A stretch of 64,000 bases of DNA. Origin: Pseudomonas pergaminensis. Its GTDB lineage: Bacteria; Pseudomonadota; Gammaproteobacteria; Pseudomonadales; Pseudomonadaceae. Location: NCBI RefSeq assembly GCF_024112395.2, contig NZ_CP078013.2, positions 4,092,001-4,156,000 on the forward strand, given 5' to 3'. Shown piece after piece: positions 17,575-25,759 of the stretch (positions within the stretch are counted from its first letter, which is position 1; each line of letters starts with the position of its first letter). The position numbers were made by a program, and so were the translations under genes. The notes under the pieces were generated by a model, which saw only the letters and a program-made list of their open reading frames with translations, was not told the origin of the DNA and did not search any database.

Positions 17575-18060
17575 TCAGTCGTCGCCCGACGGCAAGGCCC
17601 TGTTCGCCTGTTCGAGCGCAGTAATGCGCTCGACTTTCTTCCCGGAGCGCTCCGCTTCGAATTCCGACGCCAGAAACACTTTGACGATGCTCTTGGCCAG
17701 CTCGGGCCCGATCACCCGTGCACCAATGGACAGGATCTGCGCATCGTTGCTCTTGCGCGCGCGCTCGGCCGAATAGGTGTCATGGGCCTGGGCCGCCCGC
17801 ACGCCCTTGATCTTATTGGCGGAAATCGCCATGCCGATGCCAGTGCCGCAAATCAACACGCCCAGGCGCTGTTCACCCGCCCCCACCGCCGTAGCCACGG
17901 CCGCTGCAATGTCCGGGTACAGCACCGGGCTGGACGAATAGCAGCCAAAATCCTCGACCCCATGCCCGAGGCTTTCGATAAAGCCCTTGAGCATTTCCTT
18001 GAGTTCAAAGCCTGCCTCGTCGCATCCGATCGCCACCGAAAACGTCGTTTGTGCACCCAT
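17575..18060 (-). CDS. RpiB/LacAB-family sugar-phosphate isomerase, probably for a tetrulose phosphate
   Basis: A 161-residue isomerase of the RpiB fold. The catalytic loop CGTGIGMAISANK carries the general-base C71. Two histidines that true ribose-5-phosphate isomerases B keep are changed: the DHAG site reads DEAG (E15), and the HN site, proposed to open the furanose ring, reads KSND (S104). A four-carbon ketose 4-phosphate cannot form that ring, so the changes suit EryI/DerI-like isomerases that turn erythrulose-4-phosphate into erythrose-4-phosphate. It diverges from an ABC transporter, dehydrogenase and DhaKL operon and shares operator-like sites with it. Confidence 0.85.
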   Translation of the reverse strand: MGAQTTFSVAIGCDEAGFELKEMLKGFIESLGHGVEDFGCYSSSPVLYPDIAAAVATAVGAGEQRLGVLICGTGIGMAISANKIKGVRAAQAHDTYSAERARKSNDAQILSIGARVIGPELAKSIVKVFLASEFEAERSGKKVERITALEQANRALPSGDD

Positions 18061-18080
18061 TACTGTTTCTCCGCCAGACC

Positions 18081-18261
18081 GATCAAATGATCACTCAATG
18101 AAAATATGCACAAACATTAGCAGGCGACAGGCAGGCGGCTGTCAAGGCTTATTTAAAGAGCCCTTACCCTAAAAACTGCAAAACGACAGAACCTCCCTGG
18201 CCGAACCATTGACAAAACCGGCTCAAGCAGTTTAAACATATGATCATTATCCGATCATATG
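18081..18261. promoter_or_regulatory. Operator-like palindromes in the isomerase-transporter divergent promoter
   Basis: CATATGATC (18237-18245) and GATCATATG (18253-18261) form a perfect 9-bp inverted repeat with seven bases between. Near the isomerase start, GATCAAATGATCA (18081-18093) carries a related half-site. The sites flank both divergent starts, so a single regulator, most simply the SorC protein encoded at 23383, could control the whole cluster. Confidence 0.6.
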
Positions 18262-18316
18262 ATCAGCCTATTGGATAAAACGACCTAATAACAAAAATCA
18301 GCAAGAGGACACACCG

Positions 18317-19804
18317 ATGGCCACGCCATTACTGCTCCAGGCTGAACGCGTTTCCAAGGCCTACGCCGGGGTCCCTGCCCTGCGCGACGGGCGCCTCTCC
18401 CTGCGGGCCGGCAGCGTGCACGCCCTGTGCGGCGGCAACGGCGCGGGCAAATCGACTTTCCTCAGCATCTTGATGGGCATCACCCAGCGTGACGCCGGCA
18501 GCATCCTGCTCAACGGCCAGCCGGTGCAGTTCGACCGCCCCAGCGCGGCACTGGCCGCCGGGGTGGCGATGATCACCCAGGAGCTGGAACCCATTCCCTA
18601 CATGACCGTGGCCGAAAATATCTGGCTGGGCCGCGAGCCGCGCCGTGCTGGCTGTATCGTCGACAGCAAGGCACTGAACCGGCGCACACGCGAGCTGCTG
18701 CAAAGCCTCGAATTCGACGTGGACGCCACCAGCCCGATGCACCGCCTGAGCGTAGCGCAGATCCAACTGGTGGAAATCGCCAAGGCCTTCAGCCATGACT
18801 GCCAGGTAATGATCATGGACGAACCCACCTCGGCCATCGGCGAGCGTGAAGCCGAGACCCTGTTCAAGGCCATCCGCCGCCTGACGGCACGGGGTGCCGG
18901 CATCATCTATGTGTCCCACCGCCTCAGCGAGCTGGCGCAGATCGCCGATGACTACAGCATCTTTCGCGATGGCGCCTTTGTGGAGAGCGGGCGCATGGCC
19001 GATATCGACCGTGCCCACCTGGTGCGCGGCATCGTCGGCCAGGAACTGCAACGCATCGACCACAAGGTCGGTCGCGAATGCGCGGCCACTACTTGCCTGG
19101 ATGTCAGCGGCCTGAGCCGCGAGGGCGAGTTCGAGGACATCAGCCTGCAATTGCGCCAGGGTGAAATCCTCGGGATCTATGGCCTGATGGGCTCGGGCCG
19201 CAGCGAATTCCTCAACTGCCTGTACGGCCTGACACTGCCGGACGCCGGCAGCGCCACCCTGCAGGGCCAGCCGTTGCCCACGGGCACCCCGGCGGCAACC
19301 ATCCGCGCCGGCATGTCCCTGGTCACCGAAGACCGCAAGGACAGCGGCCTGGTGCTCAGTGGCAGCATCCTCGCGAACATCGCACTCTCGGCCTACAAGC
19401 AACTGTCGAGCTGGTCGGTGATCAATGCGCGCAAGGAACAGGCGCTGGCACACAGCATGGTCAAGCGCCTGCAGATCAAGGTTTCGTCCCTGGACCTGCC
19501 GGTGGAGTCGATGAGCGGTGGCAACCAGCAGAAGGTGGTGCTCGCCAAATGCCTGTCGACCCAACCGATCTGCCTGTTGTGCGATGAGCCCACGCGCGGC
19601 ATCGACGAAGGCGCCAAGCAGGAGATCTATCACCTGCTGGACGAGTTTGTGCGCGCCGGTGGCGCGGCCATCGTGGTGTCGTCCGAAGCGCCGGAGCTGT
19701 TGCACCTGAGTGATCGCATCGCCGTGTTCAAGGGTGGCCGCCTGGTCACCGTCAGCAGCGACACCGCCCTTTCCCAGGAAGCCTTGTTGAGTCTTGCCTC
19801 ATGA
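18317..19804 (+). CDS. Sugar ABC transporter ATP-binding protein (RbsA-like, two ATPase domains)
   Basis: A 495-residue protein with two fused nucleotide-binding domains, the usual form for CUT2 sugar importers. The first has Walker A GGNGAGKST and signature LSVAQIQ, with Walker B VMIMDEPTSA. The second has a degenerate P-loop (YGLMGSGRSEF), a good signature MSGGNQQK and Walker B LLCDEPTRGID. It overlaps the permease start by four bases (ATGA). The cluster encodes no periplasmic binding protein, so that partner must come from elsewhere. AGAGGA eight bases upstream of the start is a good ribosome site. Confidence 0.93.
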   Translation: MATPLLLQAERVSKAYAGVPALRDGRLSLRAGSVHALCGGNGAGKSTFLSILMGITQRDAGSILLNGQPVQFDRPSAALAAGVAMITQELEPIPYMTVAENIWLGREPRRAGCIVDSKALNRRTRELLQSLEFDVDATSPMHRLSVAQIQLVEIAKAFSHDCQVMIMDEPTSAIGEREAETLFKAIRRLTARGAGIIYVSHRLSELAQIADDYSIFRDGAFVESGRMADIDRAHLVRGIVGQELQRIDHKVGRECAATTCLDVSGLSREGEFEDISLQLRQGEILGIYGLMGSGRSEFLNCLYGLTLPDAGSATLQGQPLPTGTPAATIRAGMSLVTEDRKDSGLVLSGSILANIALSAYKQLSSWSVINARKEQALAHSMVKRLQIKVSSLDLPVESMSGGNQQKVVLAKCLSTQPICLLCDEPTRGIDEGAKQEIYHLLDEFVRAGGAAIVVSSEAPELLHLSDRIAVFKGGRLVTVSSDTALSQEALLSLAS

Positions 19805-20778
19805 ACAGTAAAGTCCTTGCCGCCCCCGTTACCGCTGCACCGCGCAACCGCCTGCGCCTGTCCCTCGACCGTTTCGGCCTGCCGCTGGTGTTTATCCTGC
19901 TGTGCCTGGTAATGGCTTTTTCCAGCGAATACTTCATGACCTGGCGCAACTGGATGGACATCCTGCGCCAGACCTCCATCAATGGCATTCTCGCGGTGGG
20001 CATGACCTACGTGATCCTCACCAAGGGCATCGACCTGTCGGTGGGTTCGATCCTGGCGTTCGCCGGCTTGTGCAGCGCGTTGGTCGCGACCCAGGGCTAT
20101 GGCCTGCTGGCAGCGGTGAGTGCGGGGATGTTCGCCGGGGCCATGCTCGGGGTGGTCAATGGCTTCATGGTTGCCAACCTGAGCATCCCGCCCTTTGTCG
20201 CCACCCTTGGCATGCTCAGCGTGGCGCGGGGCATGACCTTTATCCTCAACGACGGCAGCCCGGTCACCGACCTGCCGGACAGCTTCCTGGCCATGGGCAT
20301 TGGCAAGCTCGGCCCCATCGGCGTGCCGATCATTATCTTTGCGGTGGTCGCGCTGATCTTCTGGATGGTGCTGCGCTACACCACCTACGGCCGCTACGTG
20401 TACGCCGTGGGCGGCAATGAAAAGAGCGCGCGCACCTCGGGCATCGGCGTGCGCAAGGTGACGTTCTCGGTGTACGTGATTTCCGGCCTGCTGGCGGGGC
20501 TGGCGGGCGTGGTGCTGGCGGCGCGGACGACCTCGGCCCTGCCCCAGGCAGGCGTGTCCTATGAGCTGGATGCAATTGCGGCGGTGGTGATTGGCGGCAC
20601 CAGCCTGTCGGGCGGCACCGGCAGCATTGTCGGCACACTGTTTGGCGCGCTGCTGATCGGGGTGATCAACAACGGTTTGAACCTGCTCGGGGTGTCCTCG
20701 TATTACCAACAAGTGGCCAAGGGGTTGATCATCGTGCTCGCGGTGCTGATCGATGTCTGGCGCAAGAAAAAACGCTAA
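19801..20778 (+). CDS. Sugar ABC transporter permease (RbsC-like)
   Basis: A 325-residue inner-membrane permease of the CUT2 class with about eight to ten helices. The family blocks QTSINGILAVGMTYVIL, GIDLSVGSILAF and AVVIGGTSLSGGTGSIVGT are all present. It is translationally coupled to the upstream ATPase and is followed within 15 bp by the SDR dehydrogenase. The substrate is inferred from the neighbours to be a short sugar alcohol. Confidence 0.93.
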   Translation: MNSKVLAAPVTAAPRNRLRLSLDRFGLPLVFILLCLVMAFSSEYFMTWRNWMDILRQTSINGILAVGMTYVILTKGIDLSVGSILAFAGLCSALVATQGYGLLAAVSAGMFAGAMLGVVNGFMVANLSIPPFVATLGMLSVARGMTFILNDGSPVTDLPDSFLAMGIGKLGPIGVPIIIFAVVALIFWMVLRYTTYGRYVYAVGGNEKSARTSGIGVRKVTFSVYVISGLLAGLAGVVLAARTTSALPQAGVSYELDAIAAVVIGGTSLSGGTGSIVGTLFGALLIGVINNGLNLLGVSSYYQQVAKGLIIVLAVLIDVWRKKKR

Positions 20779-20792
20779 GTGGAGTGTGTGCA

Positions 20793-21551
20793 ATGTCCAA
20801 TTTCTGGAACCAGGCGTTCGACCTCACCGGCCGTTGCGCCGTGATCACCGGGGGCGCCGCCGGTATCGGCCTGGCCTGCGCCAATTTATTGGTGGAACGC
20901 GGCGCCAGGGTGGCCTTGCTGGACCGTGACCCTGCGGTAGTGGAAGTGGCCGCCAGCCTCGGCAGTGGGCACCTGGGCGTGGTGGCCGACCTGCGCCAGC
21001 TCGACTCGCTGCAGGCCGCCGTCGACCAGGCCGCCGCCGGCCTCGGGCGCATCGATTACCTGGTCAACAGCGCAGGGGTCGCCCTGCTCGACAAAGCCCT
21101 GGACGTCAGTGAAAACGCCTGGGACACCACCCTGGATATCAACCTCAAGGCCAGCTTCTTCGTGGCCCAGGCCTGCGCCCGGCATATGATCGAACACGGC
21201 GGCGGGCGCATCGTTAACCTCGCTTCCCAAGCCGCCGTCATCGGCCTTGATCGTCACGTTGCCTACTGCGCCAGCAAGGCCGCGGTGGTCGGTATGACCA
21301 AGGTGCTGGCCATGGAATGGGCGCCACACGGCATCAACGTCAACGCCGTCTCGCCGACCATCGTCGAAACCGCCCTGGGCAAGAAAGCCTGGGCCGGTGA
21401 ACTGGGCGAACGGGCCAAATTGCAGATCCCGGTGGGGCGCTTTGCTCAGCCGGAAGAAATCGCCGGCTTGGTGCTCTACCTGGTCAGCGATGCGGCCAAG
21501 ATGATCACTGGGGAAAACGTGGTGATCGACGGCGGCTACAGCATTCAGTAA
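20793..21551 (+). CDS. Short-chain dehydrogenase/reductase, probable polyol (tetritol) dehydrogenase
   Basis: A 252-residue classical SDR with the NAD-binding TGGAAGIG loop near the N-terminus, the NSAG motif and the catalytic YCASK. It resembles galactitol-2-dehydrogenase and D-threitol dehydrogenase-type enzymes. Its place between an ABC importer and a DhaKL kinase indicates that it oxidises the imported alditol to a ketose, which the kinase then phosphorylates. The ATG at 20793 is chosen over the GTG at 20784 because GGAG lies at the right distance (8 bp). Confidence 0.88.
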   Translation: MSNFWNQAFDLTGRCAVITGGAAGIGLACANLLVERGARVALLDRDPAVVEVAASLGSGHLGVVADLRQLDSLQAAVDQAAAGLGRIDYLVNSAGVALLDKALDVSENAWDTTLDINLKASFFVAQACARHMIEHGGGRIVNLASQAAVIGLDRHVAYCASKAAVVGMTKVLAMEWAPHGINVNAVSPTIVETALGKKAWAGELGERAKLQIPVGRFAQPEEIAGLVLYLVSDAAKMITGENVVIDGGYSIQ

Positions 21552-21587
21552 TCCGATTCCAGACGAATAAGAACAAGGAAACACCCT

Positions 21588-22589
21588 ATGAATCGAGTCA
21601 TCAACGATCCGGACCTGGTGGTCGAGGACATGCTCGCGGGCATACTCCTGGCGCACCCGGAACTGGTGCAATACGAGAGCAACCCACGGGTCATCCGCAA
21701 ACGCACGCCTTCACCGGTCGGCCAGGTGGGCATTGTCACCGGCGGCGGCTCGGGCCATGAGCCGGCGTTTCTCGGCTATGTCGGCCCAGGGCTGGTGGAT
21801 GCGGTCGCCGTCGGCGAGATATTTTCTTCGCCCACCGCCAAAAGCTTTTTCGATGCCTTCCGCGCCGCCGACCAGGGCGCGGGCGTGGCGTGCCTGTACG
21901 GCAACTACGCCGGCGACAACATGAACGTGAAGTTGGCGATGAAAATGGCCGCCAGCAAAGACATGACCATCCGTACGGTGGTCGCCAACGACGACGTGGC
22001 ATCTGCCCCGCCGGCGGACATCGCCAAGCGGCGTGGCGTGGCCGGTGAGATCTTCATGTGGAAAATCGGTGGTGCCGCCGCTGCCCAGGGCTACGACCTC
22101 GACGGTGTGATCCGCGTGGCGCAAAAAGCCGTGGACCACTGCCGCTCCATTGGTGTCGGCCTCACGCCCTGCACCATCCCCGCCGTGGGCAAGCCGAACT
22201 TCCAGATTGCCGACGGGCTGATGGAACTGGGCATTGGCCACCACGGCGAACCCGGTATTGAAGTGGTGCCGGTGGAGTCTGCCGCCGCCATGGCCGAGCG
22301 CATGCTCGCGCCGATCCTGGCTGACCGCGACTTCACCCAGGACCAGAGCGTGGTGGTGCTGGTCTCGGGCCTGGGCGCCACGCCGGTGATGGAGCTGTAT
22401 ATCTTCTACGCCGAGGTCGAGCGTCAACTGCGCGCCAAGGGCCTGCGCATTTACCGCTGTTACGTGGGCAACTACTTCACGTCGCTGGAAATGATGGGCG
22501 TGACCCTGACCCTGCTGGGCCTCGACGCCGAGTTGAGCAGCCTGATCGACCAACCCTGCCGCGCCATCGGCATGACACAGTCGGAGTGA
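21588..22589 (+). CDS. dhaK: Dihydroxyacetone kinase subunit DhaK-like, probable tetrulose kinase subunit
   Basis: A 333-residue DhaK-family protein. It holds the substrate-binding loop GGGSGHEPAF near residue 54 and the GIGHHGEPG motif, whose histidine forms a hemiaminal bond to the ketose in known DhaK. The protein should present the hydroxyketone to the DhaL subunit encoded next. Related DhaK-type kinases phosphorylate D- or L-erythrulose in tetritol pathways, and here an alditol dehydrogenase and a tetrulose-phosphate-type isomerase are neighbours. Dihydroxyacetone itself remains possible. Confidence 0.92.
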   Translation: MNRVINDPDLVVEDMLAGILLAHPELVQYESNPRVIRKRTPSPVGQVGIVTGGGSGHEPAFLGYVGPGLVDAVAVGEIFSSPTAKSFFDAFRAADQGAGVACLYGNYAGDNMNVKLAMKMAASKDMTIRTVVANDDVASAPPADIAKRRGVAGEIFMWKIGGAAAAQGYDLDGVIRVAQKAVDHCRSIGVGLTPCTIPAVGKPNFQIADGLMELGIGHHGEPGIEVVPVESAAAMAERMLAPILADRDFTQDQSVVVLVSGLGATPVMELYIFYAEVERQLRAKGLRIYRCYVGNYFTSLEMMGVTLTLLGLDAELSSLIDQPCRAIGMTQSE

Positions 22590-22592
22590 AGC

Positions 22593-23240
22593 ATGAGCGA
22601 GCATTTCCCCAGCAATACCGGTAGCGCCATCGTTACCAACCTGGTGTCGATCATCGTCGCCAACCGCGAATACCTCAGCGAAGTGGACGGCGCCATCGGC
22701 GACGGCGACCACGGCATCAACATGGCCAAGGGTTTCTCGCGCTGCGGCAAGACCCTGGAAGGGCGCGAACTGTCCCTGGCCGAGGCACTGGACGAACTGA
22801 CCCTGGCGTTGATGGAAGGCATCGGCGGTTCCATGGGCCCGCTGTATGGCAGCCTGTTTATCGGCATGGCCGACGAAGTGCGCGGCCGCGACAACATCGA
22901 TGCGGCGACCTTCGCCAAGCTGCTGCGCGGTGGCCTGACCTCGTTGCAGGACATCAGCGATGCCGGCGTTGGCGACAAATGCCTGATGGATACGCTGATC
23001 CCGGCCGTCGAGGCGTTTGAACAGGCCCAGGCCAGCGGCGCGTCGTTCCGTGACGCCTTGCGCCAGATGAAAAGCGCCGCCTCCCAGGGCCGCGACTCCA
23101 CCCGTGACCTGGTGGCCAAGATCGGCCGCGCCAGCCGCCTGGGGGAACGGTCCCTGGGGGTATTGGATGCCGGCGCGGTGTCGTGCTGCCTGATCCTGAC
23201 CGACCTCGCCGAATCGGTCGAGGCGCGGTTGGTCGCCTAG
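22593..23240 (+). CDS. dhaL: Dihydroxyacetone kinase subunit DhaL-like (nucleotide-binding)
   Basis: A 215-residue DhaL-family subunit that holds the adenine nucleotide and transfers phosphate to the DhaK-bound substrate. The metal-binding aspartates are seen in the motif GAIGDGDHG, and the nucleotide loop in GSMGPLYG. It starts 4 bp after dhaK ends. No DhaM phosphotransferase subunit is encoded nearby, so the pair probably uses ATP directly rather than PTS phosphate. A dyad followed by 18-bp tandem repeats lies just downstream. Confidence 0.92.
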   Translation: MSEHFPSNTGSAIVTNLVSIIVANREYLSEVDGAIGDGDHGINMAKGFSRCGKTLEGRELSLAEALDELTLALMEGIGGSMGPLYGSLFIGMADEVRGRDNIDAATFAKLLRGGLTSLQDISDAGVGDKCLMDTLIPAVEAFEQAQASGASFRDALRQMKSAASQGRDSTRDLVAKIGRASRLGERSLGVLDAGAVSCCLILTDLAESVEARLVA

Positions 23241-23250
23241 CTGTTGTGAG

Positions 23251-23359
23251 GGGCTTTCTGTGGTGAGCAGCTCACCACAGAAAGCCCGCTCACCACAACA
23301 ATCCTGCTCACCACAACAATCCTGCTCACTGCAGCAAACCTACTCACTGCAGCAAGCCC
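23251..23359. repeat. Perfect 18-bp dyad and five tandem 18-bp repeats after dhaL
   Basis: GGGCTTTCTGTGGTGAGC (23251-23268) and its exact reverse complement (23270-23287) have one base between them. The right arm is the first of five contiguous 18-bp units: 23270, 23288, 23306, 23324 and 23342. Units 2 and 3 are identical (GCTCACCACAACAATCCT); units 4 and 5 diverge (CTCACTGCAGCAA core). The unit resembles the tail of the GTGGTGAGCGGGC repeat family. It separates convergent genes (dhaL and the SorC regulator) and may act as a bidirectional terminator. Confidence 0.9.
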
Positions 23360-23382
23360 CCTCACCCCCTACAAGATGTCAC

Positions 23383-24372
23383 CTAGCGGCGCGTCGCGTC
23401 ATCCAGGGCGAGGATCGTGTAGGCATTCGACACGGTCGTCGCCAGGGTGTTGATCACCCCGGAGCGCAATGCGCCGAGGGTGGCCGCCGCCTTGGTGTTC
23501 TCGCTGGCGATCGCCACCACGTCGGGAATGCGCACCAACTCCTGCACCGTCAAGCCGATCACGCGGCCCTGCAGGGTGTTGACCGCCGGCTGGCCGTGGA
23601 TGTCGATAAAGTCGTAGCCCATCATGTCACCAACGGTGCCGGACACGCGGGCCTGGGCGATTTCCTGGGGGGAGAACCAGCCCATGCGCACCATGTTGCT
23701 GTTCTCGCTCATGTCACCGATGCCGATCAAGGCGATATCGGCGCGACGGGCGCGGTCGAGAGTGGAACGCACGGTGTCGTTGTTAATCAACACGCTGCGC
23801 AGTTCGGGGTTGGCGACCAGGGCCGGCGCGTAGAGGGTTTCGCTCTCGGCGCCGAAGCGCAGGGCCAGGCGCCGGCAGATATGGTCGGGGTTCATGTATT
23901 CGCCGGCCTTGAGCGAACCGCCGATGGCGCACACGAAGGTGCAGTTGCGCGTCACCGGCAGGAACACGTTCTCGGCCACTGCGCCCACGTTGCGACCCAT
24001 GCCGACGGCAACGATCATGCCGTCGCTGAGGGTCTTGTTCAGGTAGTTGGCGACCAGGCTGGCCACGGCCGAGCGCTGGGTGTCGGGGTCGCCGTGGTCA
24101 ACCGCGATCAATGCGCGGTCCAGTTGGAAACGCTCGACCAGCGCCTGCTCCAGCTCCGTGTTCAGGGCCGGATGCTGCAGCACCCGCACCTCCACCACCC
24201 CTTCATCACGGGCGCGCTTGAGCAAGCGGCTGACCTTGACCCGCGACAGGTCGAAGCGCTTGGCAATGGCTTCCTGGGTGATGTTGTCGAGGTAATAAAG
24301 CATGGCCACTTCAGTCATCAGGTCGATGTCGCTGGCGGCACGCTGGGCACTGTCGGTCATGGGAGCTTCCAT
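23383..24372 (-). CDS. SorC/DeoR-type sugar-binding transcriptional regulator (EryD-like)
   Basis: A 329-residue SorC-family protein: an N-terminal HTH (about 20-58, TQEAIAKRFDLSRVKVSRLL) and a C-terminal sugar-phosphate-binding domain with a NagB-like fold (VGMGRNVGAVAENV and the IGIGDMSENSNMV stretch). Members include EryD, the erythritol operon repressor. It is convergent with the DhaKL operon and is the only regulator in the cluster, so the palindromes at 18081-18261 are its likely targets, with a tetrulose phosphate as possible inducer. An internal ATG four residues in is an alternative start. Confidence 0.88.
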   Translation of the reverse strand: MEAPMTDSAQRAASDIDLMTEVAMLYYLDNITQEAIAKRFDLSRVKVSRLLKRARDEGVVEVRVLQHPALNTELEQALVERFQLDRALIAVDHGDPDTQRSAVASLVANYLNKTLSDGMIVAVGMGRNVGAVAENVFLPVTRNCTFVCAIGGSLKAGEYMNPDHICRRLALRFGAESETLYAPALVANPELRSVLINNDTVRSTLDRARRADIALIGIGDMSENSNMVRMGWFSPQEIAQARVSGTVGDMMGYDFIDIHGQPAVNTLQGRVIGLTVQELVRIPDVVAIASENTKAAATLGALRSGVINTLATTVSNAYTILALDDATRR

Positions 24373-24448
24373 TTACGCCACAAAAAACCATTCTCCCTAG
24401 TCTGTGCGGTGCAAGTCCAGCGGCGAATGGGCGATGCCTGCAAAGATT

Positions 24449-25621
24449 CTAGTGACTGTGCTGGTATTCCCGTGGCGTACAGCCGAACTCGCGACGGAAC
24501 ACCGTGTGCAGGTACTGTGCCGACTTGAAGCCGCACTGCCGCGCAATATCGGCAATTGCCAGTTGGTTGCCCTGCAGTCCCTTGGCGGCGCTGGCCAGTT
24601 TGAAACGCAGGATCTCGTCATGCACGCTGCACCCGCGCGCCTTGCGAAAGTGCGCCTCCAGCGAGGAACGCGACACCCCCACATACGCCGCCACCTGGGC
24701 TGTCTTGATGCCCTGGCACGCGTACTGGCGGATAAACAGCAGGGCCTGCATCACGTAAGGATTGCCCAAAGGTTGATGCAGGCTCGAGGCCTGCACGTTG
24801 ATCGCGTCCGGCGGCACCAGGATCTGCTCCCCCCGGCAGGGCTTGCCGTGCAGCATCTGGTGCAACAGCGCGGCGGCGGTACGGCCCATGGTCTCGGTGC
24901 CCTGGATCACCGAACTCAACGGCACGCGTGTGAGCGTGCGGGTCAGCGGGTCGTTGTCGATGCCGATCAGCGCCACTTCCTCCGGCACCGCAATGCCGGC
25001 GGTCAGGCAGGCTTGCAGCAATTGCCGGGCGCGGGCGTCGGTGACCGCGATAATGCCAATCGGCTTGGGCAGGCTGTGCAGCCAGGCGATCTGCTGCTCC
25101 ACTGCGCTGTCCCACAGCGGCGCGCTGGTGCCCAGGCCGCGATAGATCTGCACCGGCAAACCGTCGCGTTGCAGCAAGCGCTTGAAGGCTTTTTCGCGCT
25201 CCTGGGCCCAGCGGTTGGCCTGGGCCTGGGGCAGGCTGAAACAGGCAAACCGCGTCACACCGGCCTCGATCAAATGCTCATAGGCGAGTTTCATCAAGGC
25301 CGCGTTGTCAGTGGCCACGTAGGGGACGCCCTTGGGGTAGTCGCGCGCATCCTCGTAGGATCCCCCCACCGCCACCACCGGCACCTTGCTCCCGGCCAGC
25401 GCCTCGCCGATCAGCGGGTCGTCGAAGTCGGCAATGATCCCATCGCCCTGCCAACGCTCGATGCCTTTGAGGCGGCACAGGAAGTCTTCTTCAAGGAACA
25501 AGTCCCAGGACGCACGGGTGCTGCTCAGGTAATTGCCGATACCGGCGATGATGCCACGGTCATAGATTTTGCTGCCGTTGAACAGCAAGGCAATGCGGTG
25601 CACGGGCGGTAGGGTTTTCAT
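24449..25621 (-). CDS. xylR: XylR-type xylose operon activator (AraC family)
   Basis: A 390-residue regulator, close to the 392 of E. coli XylR. The N-terminal part (about 1-275) is a LacI/periplasmic-binding-like xylose sensor (IGIDNDPLTRTLTRVPLSSV). The C-terminal part (about 285-390) is an AraC-type double HTH (VAAYVGVSRSSLEAHFR and IADIARQCGFKSAQYLHTVF). It diverges from xylA and should activate xylA and xylFGH when xylose is bound. A reading frame extending 437 codons further upstream, antisense to xylA, is not the gene start; the ATG at 25621 begins the conserved protein. Confidence 0.94.
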   Translation of the reverse strand: MKTLPPVHRIALLFNGSKIYDRGIIAGIGNYLSSTRASWDLFLEEDFLCRLKGIERWQGDGIIADFDDPLIGEALAGSKVPVVAVGGSYEDARDYPKGVPYVATDNAALMKLAYEHLIEAGVTRFACFSLPQAQANRWAQEREKAFKRLLQRDGLPVQIYRGLGTSAPLWDSAVEQQIAWLHSLPKPIGIIAVTDARARQLLQACLTAGIAVPEEVALIGIDNDPLTRTLTRVPLSSVIQGTETMGRTAAALLHQMLHGKPCRGEQILVPPDAINVQASSLHQPLGNPYVMQALLFIRQYACQGIKTAQVAAYVGVSRSSLEAHFRKARGCSVHDEILRFKLASAAKGLQGNQLAIADIARQCGFKSAQYLHTVFRREFGCTPREYQHSH

Positions 25622-25684
25622 TGTTGTTGTCCTTGGCCGGTCGCAACAGCCTAGACCCTGCCACTCAAAATCGCACCCTTCCTT

Positions 25685-25703
25685 GGTGATTTTCATAATC
25701 GCC
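25685..25703. promoter_or_regulatory. Near-perfect palindrome in the xylR-xylA promoter region
   Basis: GGTGATT (25685-25691) and AATCGCC (25697-25703) match as an inverted repeat in six of seven positions around TTCAT. It lies between the divergent xylR and xylA starts. XylR usually binds direct repeats, so this may be its site or a site for another regulator; only the symmetry is certain. Confidence 0.35.
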
Positions 25704-25759
25704 AGGCCATTGGCCGTTGCTAGTATCGGGGCACCGCCAAGAACAATAAGGAAAACGCC

